From positions 55,822 to 119,821 of the forward strand of contig CAYQMN010000009.1 of the NCBI GenBank assembly GCA_964418695.1: a stretch of 64,000 nt of DNA, in the 5' to 3' direction. Positions 44,818-53,037 of this stretch are shown piece by piece. Position numbers and translations under genes: made by a program. Under the pieces are notes generated by a model. That model ran no database searches. It saw only the letters and a program-made list of their open reading frames with translations, and was not told the DNA's origin. Numbering within the stretch: the first letter of the stretch is position 1; each line of letters opens with the position of its first letter. This DNA comes from Prado023 sp964418695 (lineage in GTDB: Bacteria > Actinomycetota > Actinomycetes > S36-B12 > CAIYMF01).

Positions 44818-45021
44818 ATGGCATCGAGCACTTGGCAGGTCACCGGGATGACCTGCGCGCACTGCGTCCACGCGGTCACCACCGAGATCTCCGCGATCGA
44901 GGGCGTCGAGTCGGTCGACGTGGACCTGGCCAGCGGCCAGGTGCAGGTTCAGGCCGAGCCGACCCCCTCGCGCGAGCAGGTCGCCGCGGCCGTCGACGAG
45001 GCCGGGTACGCGCTCGCGTGA
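44818..45021 (+). CDS. Heavy-metal-associated domain protein (CopZ-like copper chaperone)
   Basis: 67 residues, one ferredoxin-like HMA domain. The metal site GMTCAHC is at residues 10-16, and the AAAVDEAGYAL ending is typical of copper chaperones such as CopZ. It should bind Cu(I) through the two cysteines and pass it to an ATPase or regulator; no copper ATPase is in the window. Its stop overlaps the start of the HMG-CoA lyase gene (GTGA), so they are co-translated, although no functional link is known. Confidence 0.9.
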   Translation: MASSTWQVTGMTCAHCVHAVTTEISAIEGVESVDVDLASGQVQVQAEPTPSREQVAAAVDEAGYALA

Positions 45022-45920
45022 CCGCGGTCCGGATCGTCGAGGTCAGTGCCCGTGACGGTCTGCAGAACGACCCCGCCCGGCTGAGCACCGAGCAGAAGGT
45101 CGAGCTGGTCGCTCGCGGCGCCGCCGCCGGTCTGCGCCGGGCCGAGATCGCCTCCTTCGTGCATCCACGGCTGGTGCCGCAGATGGCCGACGCCGAGGAC
45201 GTGGTGGCCGGGGTGCGTGCCCGGGTCACCGGTGACGCCTCCTGGATCGGGCTGGTCCTCAACGCGCGCGGGTTCCACCGCGCCGCGGCGACCGGCGTGG
45301 ACGAGGTCAACTGCGTGGTCGGGGTGAGCGAGGAGTTCAGCCGCGCCAACCAGTCGATGGGCACCGACGAGGCGATCGCGGTCGTCGCCGAGGTCGCCCC
45401 GCTGGCCCTCGCCGCCGGGATCCGGCCCACGGTCACCCTCTCGGTGGCGTTCGGCTGCCCGTTCTCCGGCGAGGTTCCGGTGGACCGGCTGGTCCGGGTC
45501 GCCGAGCAGGTCGCGGCGGCCGGCGTGGACGAGGTCGCCATCGCCGACACCATCGGGGTGGCGGTGCCGGCCGACGTGATGGCCCGGGTCGCGGCCGTGC
45601 GCGCGACGATCGGCGGACTGCCGCTGCGCGCGCACTTCCACAACACCCGCAACACCGGCTACGCGAACGCCCTGGCTGCCGCGGACGCCGGGGTGGGCGT
45701 CCTGGACGCGAGCCTGGGCGGGGTCGGCGGCTGCCCGTTCGCACCGCGGGCCACCGGCAACATCGCCACCGAGGATCTCGTGTACGCGCTGCACCGCAGC
45801 GGGTTCAGCACCGGTGTCGACCTGGACGCGGCGATCGAGGCGAGCCAGTGGCTGGGGGAGCAGCTGGGCCGGGAGCTGCCCGCCTACCTGCCGCGCGCGG
45901 GAGCGTTCCCGGCAGCCTGA
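45018..45920 (+). CDS. mvaB: Hydroxymethylglutaryl-CoA lyase
   Basis: 300 residues from a GTG that overlaps the preceding stop. SARDGLQND is the conserved N-terminal metal and substrate motif, HFHNTRNTGYANA carries metal-binding histidines, and GVGGCPFAPRATGN contains the catalytic Cys. The enzyme splits HMG-CoA into acetoacetate and acetyl-CoA, the last step of leucine degradation, in the cytoplasm. Length and TIM-barrel motif order match the family. Other leucine catabolism genes are not in the window. Confidence 0.92.
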   Translation: MTAVRIVEVSARDGLQNDPARLSTEQKVELVARGAAAGLRRAEIASFVHPRLVPQMADAEDVVAGVRARVTGDASWIGLVLNARGFHRAAATGVDEVNCVVGVSEEFSRANQSMGTDEAIAVVAEVAPLALAAGIRPTVTLSVAFGCPFSGEVPVDRLVRVAEQVAAAGVDEVAIADTIGVAVPADVMARVAAVRATIGGLPLRAHFHNTRNTGYANALAAADAGVGVLDASLGGVGGCPFAPRATGNIATEDLVYALHRSGFSTGVDLDAAIEASQWLGEQLGRELPAYLPRAGAFPAA

Positions 45921-46021
45921 GCGCCCCGCGGGCACGCCAGACTCCACGGGGCGGGGCCTGCGCGTGCTTTGTCCGATTGCCCGGGGGTGAGTCACCCGCC
46001 GCGACTGACTCGACGGCGGGT

Positions 46022-46076
46022 GTTCATCCCTCGTTCATCGTCGCCATGCCCGCCATTCCCTCCCCGCTCCTAGCGT
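46022..46076 (+). promoter_or_regulatory. PHO box and -10 element of pstS
   Basis: GTTCATCCCTC and GTTCATCGTCG are two adjacent 11-base direct repeats (46022-46043), the form recognised by PhoP. TAGCGT at 46071-46076 fits a -10, placed 27 bases after the repeats so that PhoP would sit over the -35 region. pstS starts 39 bases further on with AAGGAG upstream. Strong induction under phosphate limitation is expected. Confidence 0.8.
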
Positions 46077-46115
46077 CCGCTGCCAACAGGACGTCGCACC
46101 CTCAAGGAGCATCAC

Positions 46116-47195
46116 GTGAAGAACCGACTCATCCCGGCCGCCGCGGCGACCGCCGCGCTGGCCCTGGTCCTGGCCGGCTGCAGCGACGCCGACCAGGCGG
46201 GCAGCAGCGACACCAGCCCGTCCGGGGTCGCCGGCAGCATCAAGGCCTCGGGCTCGTCGGCCCAGAAGAACGCCATGGCCGAGTGGATCAACTCGTTCCA
46301 GAAGGCCAACCAGGGCGCCACGATCAACTACCAGGCCAACGGGTCCGGCGCCGGCATCCAGGACTTCATCAACAAGCAGACGGCGTTCGCCGGCTCCGAC
46401 TCCGCCCTGAAGCCGGAGGAGAAGACCGCCGCGGACGCCCGGTGCACCGGCGGCGAGGCCGTCAACATCCCGATGGTCGGCGGCGCGATCGCCCTGGCCT
46501 ACAACCTCTCCGGCGTCGACACGCTCGTCCTGACCCCCGAGGTCGTCGCGGGGATCTTCGACAGCTCCATCACCAAGTGGAACGACAAGGCGATCGCCGC
46601 CCTCAACCCCGAGGCCACCCTGCCCGAGGCCACCATCGCGCAGTTCCACCGCAGCGACGAGTCAGGCACCACCGCCAACTTCACCGCGTACCTGGCCGCG
46701 ACCGCGCCCGACGCCTGGACCTACGAGGTCGGCAAGGGCTGGTCGGCCCCGGGCGGCCAGGGCGCCAAGGGCAGCGACGGCGTGGCCTCGTCCATCACCC
46801 AGACCCCGAACTCCATCGGCTACGTCGAGCTCTCGTTCGTCCAGGACGGCTCGCTCAAGGCCGCCCAGGTCGACAACGGGGCCGGGGCGGTCGAGGCGAC
46901 CTCGGCCAACGCGGCCAAGGCGATCGAGGCGGCCACGGTGGTCGGCACCGGCAAGGACCTGGCGCTGGAGCTGGATCCGACGATCAAGGAGGCCGGCACG
47001 TACCCGATCGTGCTGGTCACCTACGAGATCACCTGCACGGCCGGTCTGGAGGCGGCCGACCTGGCCGTGGTCAAGCCGTTCCTGACCTACACCGCCAGCG
47101 CCGACGCGCAGGGGATCCTGTCCGAGATCGGCTACGTGCCGATCACCGGCGACCTGCTCACCAAGGTGCAGTCCTCCGTCGCGGCCCTGAGCTGA
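46116..47195 (+). CDS. pstS: Phosphate ABC transporter substrate-binding lipoprotein
   Basis: 359 residues from GTG with AAGGAG seven bases upstream. A signal peptide ends in the lipobox LVLAGC, so the protein is lipid-anchored outside the membrane. SGSSAQKNAMAEW, FAGSDSALKPEE and RSDESGTTANFTAYL are the phosphate-binding loops of PstS. It captures phosphate with high affinity and delivers it to PstCA. It is the first gene of pstSCAB, behind a PHO box, and a strong hairpin separates it from pstC. Confidence 0.95.
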   Translation: MKNRLIPAAAATAALALVLAGCSDADQAGSSDTSPSGVAGSIKASGSSAQKNAMAEWINSFQKANQGATINYQANGSGAGIQDFINKQTAFAGSDSALKPEEKTAADARCTGGEAVNIPMVGGAIALAYNLSGVDTLVLTPEVVAGIFDSSITKWNDKAIAALNPEATLPEATIAQFHRSDESGTTANFTAYLAATAPDAWTYEVGKGWSAPGGQGAKGSDGVASSITQTPNSIGYVELSFVQDGSLKAAQVDNGAGAVEATSANAAKAIEAATVVGTGKDLALELDPTIKEAGTYPIVLVTYEITCTAGLEAADLAVVKPFLTYTASADAQGILSEIGYVPITGDLLTKVQSSVAALS

Positions 47196-47205
47196 GTCAT
47201 GGCAC

Positions 47206-47245
47206 GCGGGCGCGCAGGATGCCGGTCGTGGCCCTGCGCGCCCGC
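47206..47245 (+). terminator. Strong hairpin between pstS and pstC
   Basis: GCGGGCGCGCAGG and CCTGCGCGCCCGC form a perfect 13-bp stem with a 14-base loop, 10 bases after the pstS stop. There is no T-tract. It could be a partial terminator or an RNA-stabilising structure that lets PstS be made in excess over the membrane components. Confidence 0.6.
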
Positions 47246-47319
47246 GACCGCCGGTCCAGACCAGCGGCCGGCGTGCGAGAGGATCGACCTACCCCGTTCA
47301 TCGTCAGGAGCTAGGTGCC

Positions 47320-48291
47320 ATGGCTGACCCACAGCTGGCCGAGGCCTCGCCCATCAGCGGGGCCAGCGTGCGTCGCGGGGACCGGGTCTTCGGCGGCCTG
47401 TCCATGGGCGCGGGCGTGCTCGTCCTGGTCGTCATGGCCGCCATCGCGGGCTTCCTCATCTGGCGGGCGATCCCGGCCCTGTCCACGAACCAGGGCAGCT
47501 TCCTCACCGACAGCCAGTGGAACCCGGACAGCCCGACCGCCCCGTCCTTCGGGATTGCCGCCCTGCTGTTCGGCACGGTCGTCTCGGCGATCATCGCGAT
47601 GGTCATGGCGGTGCCGGTGGGCATCGGGATCGCGCTGTTCATCGCGCTCTACGCCGACCGCCGGCTGGCCAGCGCGCTGGCCTTCGTCACCGACCTGCTG
47701 GCCGCGGTCCCCTCGATCATCTTCGGCCTGTGGGGTCTGGAGGTGCTGCTGCCCGGCACCCAGCCGACGCAGGTGTGGATGGACAAGTACCTGGGCTGGA
47801 CGATCGTCTTCGAGAACCGGCTGGACCTCTACGGCAAGAGCCTGTTCCTGGCCTCGCTGGTGCTGGCCATCATGATCCTGCCGACGGTCGCCGCGGTCAG
47901 CCGCGAGGTGATCGTGCAGGTCCCGTCAGGGCACAAGGAGGCCGCACTCGCGCTGGGCGCGACCCGCTGGGAGATGGTCCGCCTCGCGGTGTTCCCGTTC
48001 GCCAAGCCCGGGATGATCTCCGCGGCGATGCTCGGGCTGGGGCGGGCACTCGGCGAGACCATCGCGGTGGCGCTCATCCTGTCCGCGGCGTTCACCGTGA
48101 ACATCCACCTGACCGAGCCCGGCGGCAACACGTTCGCGGCCAACATCGTGCTGAAGTGGAACGAGGCAGGCCCCAACGGACTGTCCGCGCTGGTGGCCAG
48201 CGGCCTGGTCCTGTTCGTCATGACCCTGGCGGTCAACATGGTGGCGCGCTGGATCATCGCCCGGCGCGCGGCATTCTCGGGGGCGAACTGA
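47320..48291 (+). CDS. pstC: Phosphate ABC transporter permease
   Basis: 323 residues, six membrane helices. The EAA-type coupling motif is seen around VQVPSGHKEAALALGATRWEM, and GLGRALGETIAVALI is typical of PstC. It pairs with PstA to form the phosphate channel. The ATG has AGGAGCTAGGTGCC upstream. A single GTTCATCGTCA unit lies 14-24 bases before the start, a weak further PhoP half-site. It is followed by pstA with one base between stop and start. Confidence 0.94.
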   Translation: MADPQLAEASPISGASVRRGDRVFGGLSMGAGVLVLVVMAAIAGFLIWRAIPALSTNQGSFLTDSQWNPDSPTAPSFGIAALLFGTVVSAIIAMVMAVPVGIGIALFIALYADRRLASALAFVTDLLAAVPSIIFGLWGLEVLLPGTQPTQVWMDKYLGWTIVFENRLDLYGKSLFLASLVLAIMILPTVAAVSREVIVQVPSGHKEAALALGATRWEMVRLAVFPFAKPGMISAAMLGLGRALGETIAVALILSAAFTVNIHLTEPGGNTFAANIVLKWNEAGPNGLSALVASGLVLFVMTLAVNMVARWIIARRAAFSGAN

Positions 48292-48292
48292 C

Positions 48293-49351
48293 ATGGCGAT
48301 CACCACCGCACCCCGCGAGTCCCTGCACGAGGAGTCGCTCAGCGGCGGGCGGCTGCCCCGCTGGGCGTCCCCGGTGCTGATCGTGGGCAGCGTCGCCGCG
48401 GCGCTCCTGCTCAACGTGACCACCGGGTTGGCCGGCTGGTTCGGCACGGCGCTCGTGGCCGCCGTCATCCTGCTGGTCGTCCAGAGCGCCTGGAGCTTCC
48501 GGGTGGAGGGCCGCCGGCACGCCACCGACCGGCTGGCCACCACCCTGATCTACTCCACGTTCATCGCCGCGATCGTGCCCCTGGTGTCGGTGCTCTGGAC
48601 CGTGCTGGTCAAGGGCCTGAAGGTGATGAGCGTCGGGTTCCTCACCGACTCGATGCGCAACGTGAGTCCGCGCTCGCCGGGCGGCGGCGCCGGGCACGCG
48701 ATCGTCGGCACGCTGGAGCAGGTGGCCATCGCCGCGGCCTTCGCGGTCCCGCTGGGGATCCTGGCCGCGATCTTCCTGGTCGAGTACGGCCGCGGTCGGC
48801 TGGCCAAGGCGATCTCGTTCTTCGTCGACGTGATGACCGGCGTGCCCTCGATCGTGGCGGGCCTGTTCGTCTTCACCGCCCTCGTGCTGGGCCTGGGTCT
48901 GGAGCGCTCCGGGTTCGCCGCGTCCATCTCGCTGGCGATCCTCATGCTGCCGGTCATCATCCGGACCTCCGAGGAGATGCTGCGGATCGTCCCGAACGAT
49001 CTGCGCGAGGCGTCCTACGCGCTGGGCGTGCCCAAGTGGCGCACGGTCCTGCGGGTCGTGGTGCCCACGGCGCTGGCCGGCATGGTCACCGGCGCGATGC
49101 TGGCGGTGGCTCGCGTCGCCGGCGAGACCGCGCCCCTGCTGCTCACGACGTTCCTGACCCAGAGCTACAACTACAACCCGTTCGTGGGGCCGCAGGCGGC
49201 GCTGCCGACCTTCATCTGGGACCAGATCACCAGCGGCACGCCCGCCTCGGTGGACCGGGCCTGGGCGGGTGCCCTGGTCCTCATCACGATCATCATGGCC
49301 TTCTACATCGCCGCGAAGCTGCTGGCCGCTCGCTTCGCACCCAAGGGGTGA
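48293..49351 (+). CDS. pstA: Phosphate ABC transporter permease
   Basis: 352 residues. Two membrane helices in the first 80 residues precede the usual PstA core with VPLGILAAIFLVEYG, LREASYALGVPKWRTVLRVV (coupling helix) and ARVAGETAPLLLT. The N-terminal extension makes it somewhat longer than the E. coli protein. It is the partner of PstC in the membrane channel. The stop overlaps the likely pstB start (GTGA). Confidence 0.94.
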   Translation: MAITTAPRESLHEESLSGGRLPRWASPVLIVGSVAAALLLNVTTGLAGWFGTALVAAVILLVVQSAWSFRVEGRRHATDRLATTLIYSTFIAAIVPLVSVLWTVLVKGLKVMSVGFLTDSMRNVSPRSPGGGAGHAIVGTLEQVAIAAAFAVPLGILAAIFLVEYGRGRLAKAISFFVDVMTGVPSIVAGLFVFTALVLGLGLERSGFAASISLAILMLPVIIRTSEEMLRIVPNDLREASYALGVPKWRTVLRVVVPTALAGMVTGAMLAVARVAGETAPLLLTTFLTQSYNYNPFVGPQAALPTFIWDQITSGTPASVDRAWAGALVLITIIMAFYIAAKLLAARFAPKG

Positions 49352-50139
49352 GCCCGCTCGTGTCCAAGTCGATCACCATGAAGGACGTCGACGTCTACTA
49401 CGGCGCCTTCAAAGCCGTCCAGGGGGTGTCGCTGCGGGTCGAGCCGAACAAGGTGACCGCGTTCATCGGACCCTCCGGCTGCGGCAAGTCCACGGTGCTG
49501 CGCACGATCAATCGGATGCACGAGGTCATCCCGGGCGCCCGGGTGCAGGGGGTGGTGCTGCTGGACGACGAGGACATCTACGGCGACGCCGTCGACCCGG
49601 TCAACGTGCGGCGCACGATCGGCATGGTGTTCCAGCGGCCCAACCCGTTCCCGACCATGTCGATCGCCGAGAACGTGCTGGCCGGAGTCCGCCTGGCCGG
49701 CGGCCGGATGTCGAAGTCCGACGCCGAGGATCTCGTGGAGGAGTCCCTGCGCGGGGCGAACCTGTGGGGCGAGGTCAAGGATCGGCTCAACAAGCCGGGG
49801 TCGGGCCTGTCCGGTGGCCAGCAGCAGCGGCTGTGCATCGCGCGGGCGATCGCGGTCAAGCCCCAGGTGCTGCTCATGGACGAGCCGTGCTCGGCGCTGG
49901 ACCCGATCTCGACGCTGGCCGTCGAGGACCTGATCCGCGAGCTGATCGAGAAGTACACGATCGTGATCGTGACCCACAACATGCAGCAGGCCGGTCGCGT
50001 CTCGGACACCACCGCGTTCTTCAACCTCGCGGGCGTCGGCCAGCCCGGCCAGCTGGTCGAGATCGGCGAGACCGCCGAGATCTTCTCCAAGCCCAAGGTC
50101 CAAGCCACGGAGGACTACATCTCCGGCCGCTTCGGCTGA
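49348..50139 (+). CDS. pstB: Phosphate ABC transporter ATP-binding protein
   Basis: 263 residues from a GTG overlapping the pstA stop; a second GTG four codons later gives the more usual 259 residues. Walker A GPSGCGKST, signature LSGGQQQRLCIARA, Walker B LLMDEPCSALDPIST and the H-loop VTHNMQQA are all intact. It hydrolyses ATP to drive phosphate import through PstCA. The usual phoU gene does not follow; an intergenic repeat does. Confidence 0.95.
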   Translation: MSPLVSKSITMKDVDVYYGAFKAVQGVSLRVEPNKVTAFIGPSGCGKSTVLRTINRMHEVIPGARVQGVVLLDDEDIYGDAVDPVNVRRTIGMVFQRPNPFPTMSIAENVLAGVRLAGGRMSKSDAEDLVEESLRGANLWGEVKDRLNKPGSGLSGGQQQRLCIARAIAVKPQVLLMDEPCSALDPISTLAVEDLIRELIEKYTIVIVTHNMQQAGRVSDTTAFFNLAGVGQPGQLVEIGETAEIFSKPKVQATEDYISGRFG

Positions 50140-50140
50140 G

Positions 50141-50312
50141 TGTTGCTGGGCTGCGAGCCGTGGGGGGCTCGCCGGGTTCCGCGGCCTTCGGCCACTGAAC
50201 CCCGGCTCACTCCTCCGGCTCGGACCCGGCAGCCTGCGGGGCTCGCCGAGTGCCGGCGCCCTTCGCCGCTGCGCGGCTTCGGGACCGGCCCGCAGCTCGC
50301 TCCTCGGCGCTC
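50141..50312 (-). repeat. Modular intergenic repeat, copy B (inverted relative to copy A)
   Basis: Read on the minus strand this copy follows 32351-32520 almost base for base: GAGGAGCGAGCTG, TCCCGAAGCCGCGCAGCGGC, GGCACTCGGCGAGCCCCGCA, GGAGGAGTGAG and GGGGTTCAGTGGCCG. It begins one base after the pstB stop, so its hairpins may also terminate the pst operon. Confidence 0.85.
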
Positions 50313-50392
50313 TTGTGGTCACCTGGTGGCGCCGGCTCTGCGGCTGCCTGTCCAGGCCACTTCGGGTGTCGCGCCGCATCTACGCTCGTGGA

Positions 50393-51091
50393 ATGGTCGA
50401 TCTTGTCTACCCGCCGGTGCTTCTGGTCGGCTACGGGGCGTTCGCGGCGCTGCGGCTGAAGGTGCGCGTCCACGGTGGGGAGCATCTGCCGCGCTCCGGG
50501 GGCGCGGTCCTGGCCAGCAACCACGTGGGCTATCTGGACTTCATCTTCGCCGGGTACGCGGCCCGTCCCGCCGGCCGGCTCGTCCGGTTCATGGCCAAGG
50601 ACTCGGTGTTCCGGCACCGCGTGGCCGGGCCGGTCATGCGCAGCATGCATCACATCCCGGTCGACCGAGGGGCCGGCGCCGCCAGCTACGCGCACGCGGT
50701 CGACTCGCTGCGGGCCGGCGAGGTCGTCGGAGTCTTCCCCGAGGCGACCATGAGCCGCTCGTTCGAGCCCAAGACGTTCAAGTCCGGCGCGGTGCGGATG
50801 GCCGACGAGGCCGGCGTTCCGCTGGTGCCCATGGCCCTGTGGGGGACTCAGCGGCTCTGGTGCTACGACGGCCGGTCGAGCATGAAGCAGCTCGGCGTCC
50901 CGGTCGAGATCCACGTCGGCGAGCCGGTGGCCGCCTCCGGTGACCCGGAGCTCGCGACCGCCCGGCTGCGCGAGTCGATCACCGACCTGGTCGCACGAGC
51001 CCAGCAGGGCTACCCCGACGACGGGACCGGCCAGTGGTGGCAGCCCGTCCGGCTCGGCGGCACCGCCCCGGAGCCCGCCCCCACCGACTGA
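50393..51091 (+). CDS. 1-acyl-glycerol-3-phosphate acyltransferase family protein
   Basis: 232 residues from ATG; an upstream start at 50315 would add 26 Arg-rich residues. The acyltransferase HX4D motif is seen as SNHVGYLDFIF, motif III as VFPEATMSRS with the FPEG-like element, and VPLVPMALWG as motif IV. It transfers an acyl group to a glycerolipid or related acceptor at the membrane. PlsC-type phosphatidic-acid synthesis is most likely, but related enzymes act on other lipids. It is convergent with the YihY-family gene. Confidence 0.85.
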   Translation: MVDLVYPPVLLVGYGAFAALRLKVRVHGGEHLPRSGGAVLASNHVGYLDFIFAGYAARPAGRLVRFMAKDSVFRHRVAGPVMRSMHHIPVDRGAGAASYAHAVDSLRAGEVVGVFPEATMSRSFEPKTFKSGAVRMADEAGVPLVPMALWGTQRLWCYDGRSSMKQLGVPVEIHVGEPVAASGDPELATARLRESITDLVARAQQGYPDDGTGQWWQPVRLGGTAPEPAPTD

Positions 51092-51110
51092 GCCCCGCAC
51101 GCTCCGCCGC

Positions 51111-52055
51111 TCAGCCACTGGTCGCCGGACCGTCGGCCCGGCCCCGGGCGAACGCGTCCGAGAGCCGCAGCGGCCGCGACGGGCCGGGCAGGGCCGGCGG
51201 GGCGCCGGGCACGAGGTAGTCCCCGGTCGGATTCACCCAGTGGGCGACCCGGTCGTCACCCTCGGCCAGCGCCGGGCCCAGGACCGCTGCCCCGACTATG
51301 AGGAACGCGAAGCCGGTGAACCAGGTGACGAACGAGAGACTGAGCCCGAACGCGCCGAACTGGGCGAAGTTCTTGGCCAGCATGGGCGGGAACCACACGG
51401 AGGCCGCCAGCGTGTAGATCCAGCCGCCCACCCCGGTGACGATCCCCGTGGGCAGGAGCGCCCGCCAGGTGACCTCCCCGCGCAGGAGCAGTCGTGCCGT
51501 CCACCACCACAGGGCGATGGACAGCGCGAGCCCGAAGCCGCCCACGGCCCAGGACCCCACGGGCCCGTGGAAGACCGAGTGCAGGGCAGACAGCGCAAGG
51601 AACATCACGACCACGCCGCCCACCCACGCGGCTCCTCGCCGCTTGTTGCCCAGCCCGCCACCGGGCGGCCGCCGCCAAGCCCGCAGGTAGGTCCGCTGGA
51701 GAGCCGTGGTGAACGAGGTCGCGTAGAACACCGTGATCGCCACTCCCGCGAGACCGGTCGCCGTGCGCGTCTCCGCGGGCGCCGCGAAGGCCTGGCGCAC
51801 CAGGTCGATCGCGCCGCTCTCCAGCCCGAACCGCGACACCATCGTCTCGAAGACGGCCGCGCGGGCGCCGACCGGGCTGATCGCCACCACCACGACCAGC
51901 AGCGGGAACAGCGACACCAGCAGCTTCGCCGCAAGCGCGACCGCCCGGTCGATGAACTCGACTTCGAGCAGGCGCGACCAGAACCGTCCGACCGGGGTGA
52001 GCTCGAGGCGCTCGGCGACGCTCTGCCCCCTCCCCTGCAGCTCGGCCAGGTGCAT
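51111..52055 (-). CDS. YihY/YhjD family inner-membrane protein
   Basis: About 314 residues with six membrane helices. AAKLLVSLFPLLVVVVAISP, VFYATSFTTALQRTYLRAW and the C-terminal QFGAFGLSLSFVTWFTGFAFL are typical of the YihY/BrkB family. E. coli YhjD is linked to lipid transport, but the activity of actinobacterial members is not settled. The ATG at 52055 has GGAAGG six bases upstream; another at 52079 is possible. It follows the MutT1-like gene on the same strand. Confidence 0.83.
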   Translation of the reverse strand: MHLAELQGRGQSVAERLELTPVGRFWSRLLEVEFIDRAVALAAKLLVSLFPLLVVVVAISPVGARAAVFETMVSRFGLESGAIDLVRQAFAAPAETRTATGLAGVAITVFYATSFTTALQRTYLRAWRRPPGGGLGNKRRGAAWVGGVVVMFLALSALHSVFHGPVGSWAVGGFGLALSIALWWWTARLLLRGEVTWRALLPTGIVTGVGGWIYTLAASVWFPPMLAKNFAQFGAFGLSLSFVTWFTGFAFLIVGAAVLGPALAEGDDRVAHWVNPTGDYLVPGAPPALPGPSRPLRLSDAFARGRADGPATSG

Positions 52056-52091
52056 GCTCTGCCTTCCGTTGACCCTCATCGCGCCGCCCGC

Positions 52092-53027
52092 CTACTCGTG
52101 CGCCGGGGGCAGGCCGCGCGGCTCGGCGGCCACGATGCGCGCGGTGAGGGTGCTGGGCCGGTTGACCCAGGTCCGGTGGAAGACCACCGCCTCCCCGGGC
52201 GCCAGCCGGTGCTCGACGCGCGGCCCGCCCGCGGCCTGCCGCAGCGCCTCCAGCTGCGCGGGGATGACCGGGCGATGCGAGCACAGCACGATCGACCACG
52301 GCTGGTTGAACAGCTCGACCGTCCGGTCCAGGGCCGCCTGCGGGTCCTCGTCGAACGCCTGCTCGCTGATCGTCGGCTCCATCCGGATGCCGGCCCCGAT
52401 GGCCGCCTCGTACGCCCGCAATGAGGCCACGCACCGCTCGGAGTCCGAGGAGTGCAGATGGCGCACCCCGTACGCGCGCAGCAGCGGCACGATCCGCCGG
52501 GCCTCCCACTCGCCGCGGCCGAGCAGCCCGCGCGCCGGATCGTCCCGATCGGCCCCCGTGCGGCGTGACCAGTCGGCCCGCTTCTCCGCGGACGTGTGGC
52601 GCAGGAGCACGAACGGGATCGTCGTGGGCGTCCGCGCGGACAGGGCGACCAGCTGCCCGTCGCGCGGGTACGTCAGCCGGCGCGTCGCCTCGCGCGGGGT
52701 CATCCAGCGCAGGATGTCGACCTCGCGGTTCGCGGCGAACTGGCCGTCCAGCACGGAGGCTCGCCAGTACTCGACGGTCTTGGGCACGCTGTCGACGCGG
52801 TAGTGCTGGGTGGGCAGCGGCACGTCCAGCACGGGGGTGAAGCCAGTCTCTTCCTGGCACTCGCGCACGGCCGCCTCGACCGGATGCTCGCCCGGGTCCA
52901 GCTTCCCCTTGGGCAGCGACCAGTCCCGCTGCCGGCGGCGACGGATGACCGCGACCTCGAGGTCGCTGCCCACACCCCGGGTCAGGACCACCCCGGCAGC
53001 GCGGATGACCCGGGTCGGCGTCGGCAT
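52092..53027 (-). CDS. Nudix hydrolase fused to histidine phosphatase (MutT1-like)
   Basis: 311 residues. The N-terminal half has a full Nudix box (GKLDPGEHPVEAAVRECQEE, then TGF). The C-terminal half begins with VLLRHTSAEKR, the RH motif of the histidine phosphatase superfamily, and a later LCSHRPVI supplies the second His. This two-domain layout is that of mycobacterial MutT1, which hydrolyses 8-oxo-dGTP and dinucleoside polyphosphates. In mycobacteria mutT1 also neighbours ppk1, as here. It lies 10 bases downstream of the CHAD gene stop. Confidence 0.88.
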   Translation of the reverse strand: MPTPTRVIRAAGVVLTRGVGSDLEVAVIRRRRQRDWSLPKGKLDPGEHPVEAAVRECQEETGFTPVLDVPLPTQHYRVDSVPKTVEYWRASVLDGQFAANREVDILRWMTPREATRRLTYPRDGQLVALSARTPTTIPFVLLRHTSAEKRADWSRRTGADRDDPARGLLGRGEWEARRIVPLLRAYGVRHLHSSDSERCVASLRAYEAAIGAGIRMEPTISEQAFDEDPQAALDRTVELFNQPWSIVLCSHRPVIPAQLEALRQAAGGPRVEHRLAPGEAVVFHRTWVNRPSTLTARIVAAEPRGLPPAHE

Positions 53028-53037
53028 GGACGAACCT

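Noticed and set aside
45922..45953. Terminator hairpin after mvaB (CGCCCCG/CGGGGCG)
   Set aside because: The stem is only 7 bp with an 18-base loop in very GC-rich DNA, too weak to list as a feature.
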